From: Pseudomonadota bacterium
GTDB lineage: Bacteria > Pseudomonadota > Alphaproteobacteria > Sphingomonadales > Sphingomonadaceae
Assembly: GCA_023424095.1 (NCBI GenBank)
Contig: JAFAEG010000018.1
Span: forward strand, 46,957-110,956
Length of the DNA stretch: 64,000 nt
Reading direction: 5' to 3'
Below are positions 50,979 to 59,794 of the stretch, in pieces. How positions within the stretch are numbered: position 1 is the stretch's first letter; the number at the start of each line of letters is the position of its first letter. Below the pieces are notes generated by a model. That model did not search any database, had not been told where the DNA came from, and saw nothing but the letters and a program-made list of their open reading frames with translations. Position numbers and translations under genes: made by a program.

Positions 50979-51157
50979 GCCCAGGCCGCGCGATCCCGAG
51001 ACGCGACTAGGAATGCGACAGGCAAGGAATGGCGGGGGATCCCGCGAGTAAGCCCGCAGGCTCCGAAAGGGCGATTGTTCCCGTGGGGCTCCGTCAGTAG
51101 ATACGTCGATCAGATTCGCAGCGGACTAGTGTCGACTTTACGCGATTGATCGGTGAC

Positions 51158-51565
51158 CTATGCTGTCACTACGCTGAGCCGCATAGACGAGGCAAAAGCC
51201 AGAAGGTCCGCTTCGTCGCCGCCGTCGGAGTGGAGGACGATGGTGTCGACCTGGTCGTAAAAGGCCTCCGGTTGGGCCATCACGGCCTGCCCGCCGCTTA
51301 GCGGAACCGAGCCGCCATTATATTCGACGCGCAGGCCCGCCAGGTCGCCGTCGTTATTACCGGTCAGGACAATGTCGTGACCAGTATTGCACTGGCGCTT
51401 CACGAGCAGGGTGACCTGCCCGTCCGCGACGGTGCCGCTCATCACGTCGATCTCGCACTGCACCGGAATATGCAGCACCAGCTGCAAAGTAGCGGACCTG
51501 GCCAGCGCCGCGGACGGCATCAGGGCCATCGCCGCACTTGCAAGAATAAAAGCGAATCGTTTCAT
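51158..51565 (-). CDS. Small exported protein at the end of the pilus operon
   Basis: A 135-residue protein with a signal peptide (KRFAFILASAAMALMPSAAL, cleavage after ALA) and a beta-rich mature part with two cysteines (QCEIDV, KRQCNTGHDIVL). ATG 51565 has AGAGGTG upstream. It follows the tip-adhesin gene by 83 bases in the same direction. The mature part resembles spore-coat-U/pilin folds in length and Cys spacing but lacks the usual ending, so a minor pilin or pilus-associated factor is only a suggestion. Confidence 0.6.
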   Translation of the reverse strand: MKRFAFILASAAMALMPSAALARSATLQLVLHIPVQCEIDVMSGTVADGQVTLLVKRQCNTGHDIVLTGNNDGDLAGLRVEYNGGSVPLSGGQAVMAQPEAFYDQVDTIVLHSDGGDEADLLAFASSMRLSVVTA

Positions 51566-51648
51566 GCATCACCTCTTGGCGATGCGTGTTTATTCGCGGA
51601 CTCTTTAAGAAGCCGGAAAGTTGCTGGTTAAGCAAATGTTGATGCGTG

Positions 51649-52530
51649 CTAGTTGGATTGGACGTCGACCGTAATCCGATCTTGGTAGCGCCCTGCATAG
51701 CGCCCAGTCGTGTCGCCAAGTGTGATGAGTAACGGATAGCTCGCCCCGGCGACGCTCATCGGCGGATTGCGCTGCACCGAGTAAGCGCTGGCAAGACCGA
51801 TCACGTTGCCGTCGAAGGTGGCGGAATAAGCGATCGGCGGCAGGTTCCTGTTTTGGAGATGCTTCAGCACGCCGCCATGTTGCGAAGTCAGGCGAACCAG
51901 TACGCTCGAATTGGCCCACACGTTCACATAGACCATGCCCGTCTGGCCCATTTGGGCATCCGGAAAGTTGATCGTGGCTGGCGCCATTCCCAGTGACGAC
52001 AGGGATGGGGACGGTGCCCCGGAAATGCTGGTCTCCGAGCGCGCCGGGACCGCCATGGTGAGGATCGGGTTGGATCCGCCGATGCTGATCGGGTCATTCT
52101 CCGGGCCTTCGCCGCGAAGGGCCAGGTTGGAGGTGTAGAAGCCAACCGGCACGACCTGCTGGCCGGGTACCCGGAACTGGATCGACACCGTTTCGCGCCC
52201 GCCGCCAGCGACAGTGACGCTGAACGGGCCATATTCGCCGGGCAGCGAACCCCCGGTCGTCCCTTCTATCTGATAAGCCATCGTCTCGCCGCTGGCGGAA
52301 AGCCGAAGCTGGCCGTCGCTGGGGGAAATGTAGAAGCGGGCCTGGCAATTCTGGTCGCCGGAATTGAACACGGTCACGCGCAGACCGACCACTGTGTCCT
52401 GCGCCGCAAACGGGTCATAGAGTTTCTGCAAACTGTTCCCGCTCGTGCTTGCGGTCAGGTCACAGGACTGGGCTGCCGCGGGAGACGAAGCCGCAAGGGC
52501 AATAATCAATCCGGTGAGGAAATATTTCAT
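51649..52530 (-). CDS. Csu-type pilus tip/adhesin subunit
   Basis: A 293-residue exported protein (signal KYFLTGLIIALAASSPAAAQ) with two beta-rich domains; the C-terminal one ends in LLITLGDTTGRYAGRYQDRI TVDVQ, the spore-coat-U ending seen in Csu pilins. A two-domain subunit after the usher is the layout of CsuE, the tip adhesin of archaic chaperone-usher pili. ATGA overlap with the usher gene. Identity as the adhesin is inferred from position and size. Confidence 0.72.
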   Translation of the reverse strand: MKYFLTGLIIALAASSPAAAQSCDLTASTSGNSLQKLYDPFAAQDTVVGLRVTVFNSGDQNCQARFYISPSDGQLRLSASGETMAYQIEGTTGGSLPGEYGPFSVTVAGGGRETVSIQFRVPGQQVVPVGFYTSNLALRGEGPENDPISIGGSNPILTMAVPARSETSISGAPSPSLSSLGMAPATINFPDAQMGQTGMVYVNVWANSSVLVRLTSQHGGVLKHLQNRNLPPIAYSATFDGNVIGLASAYSVQRNPPMSVAGASYPLLITLGDTTGRYAGRYQDRITVDVQSN

Positions 52531-54965
52531 CTTGGCTCTCCCACCCGAAGCTCACCGATATTGACGACTGCCTCGCCATCCTCCGGGACATTGATCTCGC
52601 CGATCGAGCCGCTCTGTCCGGCCAGCACGATTCGATAGCGGCCCGGCGTGACCCGGGATGCGGCCATACGCCCGGTCCGGTTAGTAAAGAATTGCACCGA
52701 TTCACCGGGCTGACCGGATACTGGCTCGAGCGTGCCGGCGGCGAAGATCAGCGGCTCCCCGCCGGCGTTGATCAATCTGCCGAGCACGGTCTTCGATGCC
52801 GCCGATCCGATTGTGATCGAATAGCCGCTCGCCGCGCCGGGCAGGATGTCATAGCGACCGGGACCGATATCGTAGCCGGTCGGCAGGCGTGGGACGTCGA
52901 TTTCGAGCGTCGTCGGCTGATAGGCGCGCCGCACCGGCACCAGCGCCGGGCCGAGTGCATCGGTTCGGGCGGTGCCGTTCAGGCTGAAAGAATCCGACAC
53001 GATCACGTCGGCATTGCCGAGCGACCGGTGCCGGTCGACGATCACGAAGCCGCGCGCGGCGTCGCGGCCGATCGCCAACCGGCCGTCGGCAAAGCCGATC
53101 CCGAAGCTGGCCGAAAGATCGGTGGTTTGCTGCACATTGCCCTGCGACCGCTCGTAGCTGTGCCGAAGCCCGGCCCGGAAGCGATTGGAATAATGCTCCA
53201 CCTCCAGATTGGCGGCATGACCATCCTCGCTCGCGGCAGCGCCGACCCGGACGTCCGTCTGGTTCAAGCCTTCGAGGCCGATCATCTGATAATCGGCCGA
53301 CACCCGGTGACGTTCCGTATCGTAGGACGCGCGCGCCGATCGGCGCGAGCCGAGCGGAAGCGAGATCGACAGCACGCCACGATGTTCCCGGCCCCGTTCG
53401 TCGTCGCGATAGGAATAGGCTGCGGTCGCGTTGAACGGCCCGAAGCGACGCGTCGCCGATGCGCCCGCGGTGCGAACGTCCGGCAATGTTGGGTTGCGGC
53501 TGATGCTGTAGCCGCCGGTGATGCTCAAATAGGTCCGCTCGTCGATCGGCGTCTGATAGCGGGCACTGAGGGTCCAGCTGAACCGGTTGATGCCCGGTCC
53601 GGACACATCCATCGGCGTGAACTTGGCGCTCTGATACTGAATGTCGAGGTTTAGGCCGGCCACACGGTTCCCCGCTGCCGGATGATTGACCCGGTAGCTC
53701 AGGGTGAAGGCGCTCTGCGGGTCTTCATTCTCGTTGAAATCGACCGCGCCCTCCAGGCCGATGATCCCGATCGGGGTCGCCACCACCGCCTGCCCGCTCA
53801 GCAGGGCGTTGCGCTGATCCAGCTGGATCCCGGCGCCGAGCGTCAGTCGGTCGCTGACCCCGCGCAGGTAGAAGCCGGAGAAGAAGGGTTCTTCTTCATA
53901 GGCGGTGGTCCGGAACTGCCCGAATCGAGTTCGCCGAAAACCAAGCGTGGCCGAAAAGATCGAGACTTCGCGGTCCAGCAGGTCGATGTCGGAGAAGAAG
54001 GACAGGGTGATCGTCTCGTCCCGGCCGGCGTCGTCGCGGACCACGAGTTGCACGTCGTTCAGCCCCTCGAGCGACGGGAAATCGCGGATATTATATTGGC
54101 CCGGCGCCAGATCGAGCGTCCGATACAAAGTGCCGTTGACCAGCACATCCACCCGCGACGGCCGTTCGATGATCAGCGAACCGCGCCCGGCCGGACGCAG
54201 GTTCCGGAACGGCTGGATGGTCTGGTACAGCCGCTCGACGCTCACCCCGATCACGCCTGCGGGCGCGCTATAGGCGCCGAACACCTGCGGATCGACGTCG
54301 CCGGCCGAATAGCGGATAGCGTTGTCGACATCGTCGTGAAACAGGGTGACCCGCTGCCGGGTCAGCGCCTCGCCCTCGCGATAGCTGCCCTGGAAGGCGA
54401 GATACACGCCTTCCAGCCCGCCGATGTTGACGAAGCCCTCGGCGACCAGATCGAAGGGATCCCGGTCGAGATCGGAAAAGCGCGACGTGTGCCGGAAGCG
54501 CTGGCCGGCGGTGATCGTGATCCCGGCGGAGAACGGCTCCGGCGCGGTCAGCCCGCCTTGCCGGAATTGGGAGCGGCTGACGACCTGCAGGTCATTCACC
54601 GCTCGCGCCTCCAGCGGCACGGCGATGTTCAGCCGAAGCGCGGCCTGATCGAAGACGACGGTGATGCTGCCCAGGGCAAGCTCGCTGAGCGGCACCATGC
54701 CCGGCGCCCGGGCGCGCAGCGTGGCGAGGGTGGAGGACGGGACGATGCCATCCAGCAAGGTGATCAGCCGCGCGAGATCGACGGACGCCGGGGACGCTCC
54801 GTCGGTCTCAATCGCAATCTCGCCGACCGGCGCGCCGTTCAGTGTTGCCGTGACGTCCAGCCTGACCCGACGGACCGGCGCCGCAGGCGCCTCCTGGCTC
54901 GTCAGGTCGGCCGTCGCCATCGCATTCAGACCAGCCGAACAGGCGAGGAGGCAGACCAGGGACAT
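52527..54965 (-). CDS. csuD: Outer-membrane usher of a Csu-type (archaic) pilus
   Basis: An 812-residue usher with signal peptide, N-terminal chaperone-binding domain (VRLDVTATLNGAPVGEIAIE), a 24-strand barrel region with GSLIIERPSRVDVLVNGTLY and PGQYNIRDFPSLEGLNDVQL (both usher hallmarks), plug segment, and C-terminal beta domains (RYDILPGAASGYSITIGSAA; GRMAASRVTPGRYRIVLAGQ). It forms the secretion pore and assembly platform of the pilus. It starts five bases after the chaperone stop and overlaps the tip gene (ATGA). Confidence 0.9.
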   Translation of the reverse strand: MSLVCLLACSAGLNAMATADLTSQEAPAAPVRRVRLDVTATLNGAPVGEIAIETDGASPASVDLARLITLLDGIVPSSTLATLRARAPGMVPLSELALGSITVVFDQAALRLNIAVPLEARAVNDLQVVSRSQFRQGGLTAPEPFSAGITITAGQRFRHTSRFSDLDRDPFDLVAEGFVNIGGLEGVYLAFQGSYREGEALTRQRVTLFHDDVDNAIRYSAGDVDPQVFGAYSAPAGVIGVSVERLYQTIQPFRNLRPAGRGSLIIERPSRVDVLVNGTLYRTLDLAPGQYNIRDFPSLEGLNDVQLVVRDDAGRDETITLSFFSDIDLLDREVSIFSATLGFRRTRFGQFRTTAYEEEPFFSGFYLRGVSDRLTLGAGIQLDQRNALLSGQAVVATPIGIIGLEGAVDFNENEDPQSAFTLSYRVNHPAAGNRVAGLNLDIQYQSAKFTPMDVSGPGINRFSWTLSARYQTPIDERTYLSITGGYSISRNPTLPDVRTAGASATRRFGPFNATAAYSYRDDERGREHRGVLSISLPLGSRRSARASYDTERHRVSADYQMIGLEGLNQTDVRVGAAASEDGHAANLEVEHYSNRFRAGLRHSYERSQGNVQQTTDLSASFGIGFADGRLAIGRDAARGFVIVDRHRSLGNADVIVSDSFSLNGTARTDALGPALVPVRRAYQPTTLEIDVPRLPTGYDIGPGRYDILPGAASGYSITIGSAASKTVLGRLINAGGEPLIFAAGTLEPVSGQPGESVQFFTNRTGRMAASRVTPGRYRIVLAGQSGSIGEINVPEDGEAVVNIGELRVGEPR

Positions 54966-54970
54966 TGCTG

Positions 54971-55714
54971 TTATCGCGCCACGGACGGCAGCTCATACCG
55001 CGCGGTCGCTCCCTCCCGGATGAAGGCCAGCCCCACCGGCAGTTCGATCACCCGGCGCGTGCCCGGTTCGATCAGTGGCTGCGATACGGCCCGCTGGAGA
55101 TCTTCTCCCGCAAGCGTCTCCGTAGTGCCATTGCCGCCGGTCAGGGTCCACGTCCCGCCGCGCAGCCGCGTGTAGCGATTGCCCTCGTTCAGCACGGTCA
55201 CCCGCAGCTTGCCCGGCTCGGAGCCCGGCTCGACCCGTTCGATCACCAGTCGCGCTTCCGACCCCGGCGGCGATACGGCGGCGAGGGTGCCCAGGTTGAA
55301 CACGACCTGCACCCCGGTCTGGCCGCTGCCGGAAGTGTCCACCGGTTGCTGGGCCACGGTCACGGTGTAGAGGACGGTCTTGCTGACCGGCGCGCCGATA
55401 TATTGAATCCGGAAGGTCTGGAAACCGTTGCCGGGAATGATGCCCTGCGGCGGGAAGATCAGGAAGTCATCGTCGGCCGGTGTCCGACGCTCCGTGCCAT
55501 CCGGCAGGATCTCGCGCCGTTCCACGAAAATGTCGACAGGAACCGGCTGGGCGGACGTATTTTCGACTCGAAGATCCTGACGCGAACCAGGTCCGCTCGG
55601 GGTCAGGTCGTAGGACATCGGGGTAACACGAATACCAGCGCTTGCGGCCGCGGCCATGAAGAGCAGCGCAAACGCGGCGGTTAAGCCGCGTACGAGGCCG
55701 ATAAAAGCTGACAT
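54971..55714 (-). CDS. csuC: Periplasmic pilus chaperone, Csu type
   Basis: A 247-residue PapD-like chaperone. Start ATG 55714 has GGGGGAAG immediately upstream and a signal peptide (LVRGLTAAFALLFMAAAASA); the frame from TTG 55750 would add 12 residues. Mature domain 1: IRVTPMSYDLTPSGPGSRQD LRVENTSAQPVPVDIFVERR; GNGFQTFRIQYIGAP carries the conserved G1-strand region and the basic anchor residues. Subunits are donated to the usher encoded next. Confidence 0.88.
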   Translation of the reverse strand: MSAFIGLVRGLTAAFALLFMAAAASAGIRVTPMSYDLTPSGPGSRQDLRVENTSAQPVPVDIFVERREILPDGTERRTPADDDFLIFPPQGIIPGNGFQTFRIQYIGAPVSKTVLYTVTVAQQPVDTSGSGQTGVQVVFNLGTLAAVSPPGSEARLVIERVEPGSEPGKLRVTVLNEGNRYTRLRGGTWTLTGGNGTTETLAGEDLQRAVSQPLIEPGTRRVIELPVGLAFIREGATARYELPSVAR

Positions 55715-55746
55715 TCTTCCCCCACTCGAAACACAGTTACTATAGA

Positions 55747-56238
55747 TCAATTCGGCGTGATCTCAATCGTCACCGTATCGACATACTGACCCGCCAGAAG
55801 TCCTGGCGGAATGGATGGTATTTCCAGCCTTAGCCTGCCGCTGCTGCCGATCGTCAGTTCGGCAAAGGGCGCGACGTCGTCGCTTAGCTCGGTGGATAGG
55901 TTCACGGGCGCGAAAGCGAGATCACCGCTGCCCGTTTGTGAAATCAGATATGGAATGGCCTGGCCATTGCGCATCAGGGCGCCGCTGTTCGCGGAGAAGA
56001 TCCGGCGGGCGAACCCGTTGATGCTGTTGCAGGTATAAAGGACGTTCGTCACGTCCTGCTGGCCGGAGGTGAGCTGGACCGTCACGGTGGACGATTCCGT
56101 TTCGACCGTGCAGACAGTGGGCAACACCCCATAGATGATGGTGGCGTCTTCCGGCCCGAGGTCGTCCGGCGGCTGTGCGGCGACTGGTGCGGCCAGAAGG
56201 CCGGCCCAGGCGACGATAAGGATCGATCTGCTCGCCAT
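55747..56238 (-). CDS. Spore-coat-U-domain minor pilin
   Basis: A 163-residue exported protein (signal SRSILIVAWAGLLAAPVAAQ) with Cys in PTVCTVETES and TCNSINGFARR and the ending GLLAGQYVDTVTIEI, the SCPU/Csu pilin pattern. It is the second gene of the pilus operon, behind a stable hairpin. No good ribosome-binding site is seen before ATG 56238, so translation may be weak, in keeping with a minor subunit. Confidence 0.82.
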   Translation of the reverse strand: MASRSILIVAWAGLLAAPVAAQPPDDLGPEDATIIYGVLPTVCTVETESSTVTVQLTSGQQDVTNVLYTCNSINGFARRIFSANSGALMRNGQAIPYLISQTGSGDLAFAPVNLSTELSDDVAPFAELTIGSSGRLRLEIPSIPPGLLAGQYVDTVTIEITPN

Positions 56239-56246
56239 GCGAGAGG

Positions 56247-56270
56247 GAAGGGCGGCCGAAGCCGCCCTTC
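56247..56270 (-). terminator. Very stable intercistronic hairpin after the major pilin gene
   Basis: On the reverse strand GAAGGGCGGC-TTCG-GCCGCCCTTC: a perfect 10-bp stem closed by a C(UUCG)G tetraloop, starting seven bases after the pilin stop. No U run follows, so it is better seen as a partial terminator or 3'-end protector that lets the first pilin message exceed the downstream genes. Confidence 0.65.
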
Positions 56271-56277
56271 ACAGCCC

Positions 56278-56757
56278 TTAGTTCGCGGAGATCGTGAAGG
56301 TCAGCGTGTCGCGATACTGACCCGCAAAGGCCGGACCATCCGGGGTGCCGACGTTCACCGTGACGGGGATGCTCAGGCCGTTCACCCAGGCGCCAGCGCT
56401 CGGGAAGTTCGACGGAACCGGCGCGTTGACGATGTCCGCGTTCGACGGCCCACCGAACAATGAGCTCGACAGCGTGTAAGGGTACTTGGTCGGACTATCG
56501 CCGCCGGCATCTTCCAGCTCATAGCCGTTGGCCGAGGTCATGCTGAAGGAAAAGCCGTCGGCATCGTTGCAGATGATGTAAAGATCGCTGCTGAGATTGG
56601 TCGCGCCCGAAAGGCTAACGAACTGGCTGGCGGGAGCGTCGAGCGCACACACAGCGTTGATGTCGGCGCCGATCGTCGTGGTGTCGCTATTGCCTTGGGC
56701 AAAAGCGGGCGTAGCAAAAGCAGTGGCGGCGAGAGCCGCGAGAACGAGCTTCTTCAT
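56278..56757 (-). CDS. Major Csu-type pilin, spore-coat-U domain
   Basis: A 159-residue pilin: signal KKLVLAALAATAFATPAFAQ, then TTTIGADINAVCALDAPASQ and YIICNDADGFSFSMTSANGY, with the ending AGQYRDTLTFTI. ATG 56757 with GGGGAA upstream; the open frame to 56904 is not used. First gene of the operon and followed by the stable hairpin, as expected for the abundant shaft subunit. Confidence 0.85.
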   Translation of the reverse strand: MKKLVLAALAATAFATPAFAQGNSDTTTIGADINAVCALDAPASQFVSLSGATNLSSDLYIICNDADGFSFSMTSANGYELEDAGGDSPTKYPYTLSSSLFGGPSNADIVNAPVPSNFPSAGAWVNGLSIPVTVNVGTPDGPAFAGQYRDTLTFTISAN

Positions 56758-57093
56758 GATATAATTCCCCAGTAAAGATAGTTTCATTTCCGAACGAGAT
56801 ACCTCTACTCGAAGTGGCCTCATTCGGCCGCGAAGCGTGTCCAAAACCGGCGACTCGCCCCCCTTGCGGTAACAAATTGTTAAGCTTGAATTACCCGCGT
56901 TCACATACCGCAGATTAGGTAGGGGGCATTTTCAGTATTATATCACCCTCATCTTTTCCCTTGCCGAGCAGCATTTTACGCGGCAGCTAGGAGGGGGAAG
57001 GGGCGAATGCGGCATGCGAGGCCAAATCGGGCGTGGCGACTGATTGTGCCATTCTAAGACGCCCATTGTTCCAAAATATAACGGGGGAAAGCG
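56758..57093. promoter_or_regulatory. AT-rich control region between the pilus operon and the LuxR-type regulator
   Basis: 336 bases without a gene, visibly richer in A and T than the flanks, holding the divergent promoters of the pilus operon (left) and the regulator (right). GGGGGAAA at 57082-57089 is the ribosome-binding site of the regulator. I could not fix -35/-10 boxes with confidence. Confidence 0.5.
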
Positions 57094-57708
57094 TTGGATC
57101 TGGAGGATTCACCCAGTTTGCATGACCAGAATCCGGTTCATAATGCCGATGTTCAATCGCTCTTGCTGGACTGGATACACAGTGATTCGCGAGCCCGTCT
57201 GATCTTTGATTCGAAGCGCCGGATTGTTTGGCGTAACGATACTGCTTCTGTCCTTTTGAAGAACGAGCTGCCGATTAGAGAAATATCAGGCGTTCTGACT
57301 GCGACCGATGCGGACATTGAATGTTCGCTGGATAGATTCCTATCAGCAGTACCGGCTTCTGGGGCGCTGTTGTGCCTCTCTAAAGGAAAAGGCAAACGAC
57401 ACGCCGTTTTACATGTCGCTTCGTCCACAGCGATTGGGAGTGAGTGGTTGGTTGCGGCGGAACTATATGCGCCGCTTCTGGACGAGCCGCCCTTGTATGC
57501 GGGCTATGAGAAAGTTTTCGATCTCACTCCTGCAGAGCAAAGGATAGTCCGTCATATGAGTGAGGGCGCTACCGCCGAACAGATCGCAGCAAGTTGTGGG
57601 TCGTCGATTGGCACGGTTAGAACTCACATTCGAAACATATATACGAAAATGTCGGTCAAGAGCCGTGAAGGTATGTACTCTATTTTGGCTCATTTTCGAA
57701 TTTTCTAA
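57094..57708 (+). CDS. LuxR-type HTH transcriptional regulator
   Basis: A 204-residue protein from TTG 57094. The C-terminal LuxR helix-turn-helix (about 143-198) reads DLTPAEQRIVRHMSEGATAE, IAASCGSSIGTVRTHIRNIY, TKMSVKSREG. The N-terminal 130 residues have no receiver or autoinducer-binding signature; WIHSDSRARLIFDSKRRIVW RND looks PAS-like. Codon use is much more AT-rich than the neighbours, pointing to foreign origin. Divergent from the pilus operon, so control of pilus expression is the obvious hypothesis. Confidence 0.78.
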   Translation: MDLEDSPSLHDQNPVHNADVQSLLLDWIHSDSRARLIFDSKRRIVWRNDTASVLLKNELPIREISGVLTATDADIECSLDRFLSAVPASGALLCLSKGKGKRHAVLHVASSTAIGSEWLVAAELYAPLLDEPPLYAGYEKVFDLTPAEQRIVRHMSEGATAEQIAASCGSSIGTVRTHIRNIYTKMSVKSREGMYSILAHFRIF

Positions 57709-58007
57709 ATAGTCTTGATATATAAGTCGCGCATAAATAGGCGAAACTAGCGCGCTTCGTATTCGGTGCGTTTGACGGGGACTCACTTAAAATGAAAGAT
57801 GGCAGATAGCGATGATGAGCTTCGTCTGCGCTCGATAGAGCCTGTGGCTGCGTGGAAGCGCTGAAGGTTGCATCCTCTCTCCATCAAGCGTGCTTGAGAT
57901 CAGCAGCCAGCTGGGAAGCCAACACCTTCTAGCACTTTGATAGGAGGTTTAAAAAGCAAGTGATTGCAAAAGCTTCCAGCTGAAATATACCGATTCCCGG
58001 GGGGAAG
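57709..58007. other. Gene-free AT-richer gap
   Basis: 299 bases with no open frame of note. Ends in GGGGGGAAG just before the ATG at 58008. Together with 56758-57708 it makes an AT-rich islet. Confidence 0.5.
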
Positions 58008-59717
58008 ATGGCGGGCAGTCATTTGTTTCGGATGGAACTGCTTGGCTCGTTTCGGCTGATTGGGCCGGCCGGAGAGCGCATCCCTATTGTTGGCAAGAGA
58101 TCGCGCATCCTGCTGGCGATGCTGGCGACGTCGCGCTCCGGCGAACGCTCGCGGCGATGGTTGCAGGAGCGTTTGTGGGGCAGCCGCGAGCGCGCCAATT
58201 CGCAGGCGAGCCTTCGCCGTGAGCTCTCCAACTTGCGTCCGCTGGTCAATATCGCGGCCGCGCCGTTGCTGGTGGTCCGCCACGACACGGTGGCGCTCGA
58301 CCTGGCGCAGATCGAAATCGACATTCGCGACCGCCAGACCGTGATCCTCTCACGCGACGAATTCCTCGAAGGGATCGATATCGCCTGGGAGGAAGGGTTC
58401 GAAGACTGGCTGCGCGACGAACGTCAGGCGCTGCAGTCGATCCGCGAGAGCGTGCAGGAGGGCAAGAGCGGGTCGCGTGCGGCCGGCCAGGGCACCTCGC
58501 GGCAGAAAAGCGAATTGCCACGCATCGGTGTGGCGGCCGAGGAGCAGGGAGCGGCCGGCGGGCGGGGGAGCGCGGCTTCCGAGCTGGCCGGCGTGCTGGT
58601 CGAGCGCTTCGGTTACGTCCGCTGGCTGCAGGTGGTAGAGCTGTCGGCGTCCGGCGAGTCCGGCCCGGGCGCGCCGGAAGCGACGGCACAGGCCGGCCAG
58701 GTGGATTATCTCATCCGCTGCCAGACAGGTCCGGCCGGTCAGGCGCGGATCACGCTTGCCGTCGCGCCCACCAATCGCGTGCTGTGGTCCAACAGCCAGG
58801 CGCGCGACAACGTCGTTCCGATCGTCGACGACGATCTTGCCATTCACGCGGTGGCGGCGATTGCGTCGCGGGTCGCGGCCGATCAGGCGGAGCAGGTTCG
58901 CGACCGGTCGATCGAGGAATTGAGCTTCCACGAATTGCTGTGGCGCGTCCGGTGGCACAAACGGCGGGTCACGCCCGAGGATGCCGCGCAAATGCAGGCG
59001 GCGCTGGCGCGGGCGGGGCGGGAGCGGCCCGATTCTGTCGACCTGATCATCGAGCAGACCGATGCCGAGATTGCCGGCTTGTGGGCGAACGGCTCCTCGT
59101 CGCGCTCGCTGGAGGAGTTGCGCAAGCAGATCGATCTGGCGCGCGACATCGATCCTTATGATGCGCGCTGCTGGAGCCTGATGGGTTCGGTCGATTTGTG
59201 GCGCGGCTCGTATGACGGCGCGCTGGCGCTCCACCGCGAGGCGGTGAGGCTGGACCCCAGTTATTCGGCGGGTCATGCCCGCTTCGGCATCTGCCATATC
59301 CTGGCCGGTCAGCCGATCGAAGGGATGGCGATGATCCGGACGTCCTTGCGGCTGGATCCGCATGATGGCTGGGGTTACCGCTATTATGGCGTGCTCGCGC
59401 TGGGCCATATCATGCTTGGCGATCATGCGGCGGCGATCGGTGCGGCGGCCGACGCGCTCGCGCGCTACCCGGACTATCTCTACGGCCGGGTCTTCACCGT
59501 GGCCGGCCACTGGCTGGGCGGCGACCAGGACCGGGCGCTCGACGCCGTGGCCGGGCTGCTTGCGGTGAAGCCCGACTTCGACCCCGAAATGCTGCGGCTG
59601 TTGCCGTTCAAGGATCGCAGCTGGAATGAGCGGCTGGAGCAGACGCTCGCCGCAGCGGTCAACGCCTTCCGGACGGTGCCCGATTCATCCTCGGCCCGGC
59701 AGGCAAATTCGCAGTGA
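58008..59717 (+). CDS. Winged-helix (SARP/OmpR-like) N-terminal regulator with TPR domain
   Basis: A 569-residue protein. Residues 1-110 match the DNA-binding domain of SARP/AfsR-like proteins: FRMELLGSFRLIGPAGERIP, GKRSRILLAMLATSRSGERS, and LQERLWGSRERANSQASLRR ELSNLR. A middle section (about 170-300) resembles the periplasmic-like TolB-N/adenylate-cyclase-associated region (VDYLIRCQTGPAGQARITLA, VLWSNSQARD). TPR-like helices fill 380-550 (DPYDARCWSLMGSVDLWRGS, LDPSYSAGHARFGICHILAG). No membrane helix. Probably a transcription factor that senses through protein contacts; target unknown, though the pilus operon is the nearest candidate. Confidence 0.72.
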   Translation: MAGSHLFRMELLGSFRLIGPAGERIPIVGKRSRILLAMLATSRSGERSRRWLQERLWGSRERANSQASLRRELSNLRPLVNIAAAPLLVVRHDTVALDLAQIEIDIRDRQTVILSRDEFLEGIDIAWEEGFEDWLRDERQALQSIRESVQEGKSGSRAAGQGTSRQKSELPRIGVAAEEQGAAGGRGSAASELAGVLVERFGYVRWLQVVELSASGESGPGAPEATAQAGQVDYLIRCQTGPAGQARITLAVAPTNRVLWSNSQARDNVVPIVDDDLAIHAVAAIASRVAADQAEQVRDRSIEELSFHELLWRVRWHKRRVTPEDAAQMQAALARAGRERPDSVDLIIEQTDAEIAGLWANGSSSRSLEELRKQIDLARDIDPYDARCWSLMGSVDLWRGSYDGALALHREAVRLDPSYSAGHARFGICHILAGQPIEGMAMIRTSLRLDPHDGWGYRYYGVLALGHIMLGDHAAAIGAAADALARYPDYLYGRVFTVAGHWLGGDQDRALDAVAGLLAVKPDFDPEMLRLLPFKDRSWNERLEQTLAAAVNAFRTVPDSSSARQANSQ

Positions 59718-59794
59718 CAAAGCGCCGTCGGGGGCCTTCCCCGCAGGCGGCATCGCAGGGTCCGGGCTGAACCTGGGCTCGGTAGCGCGCCCGG

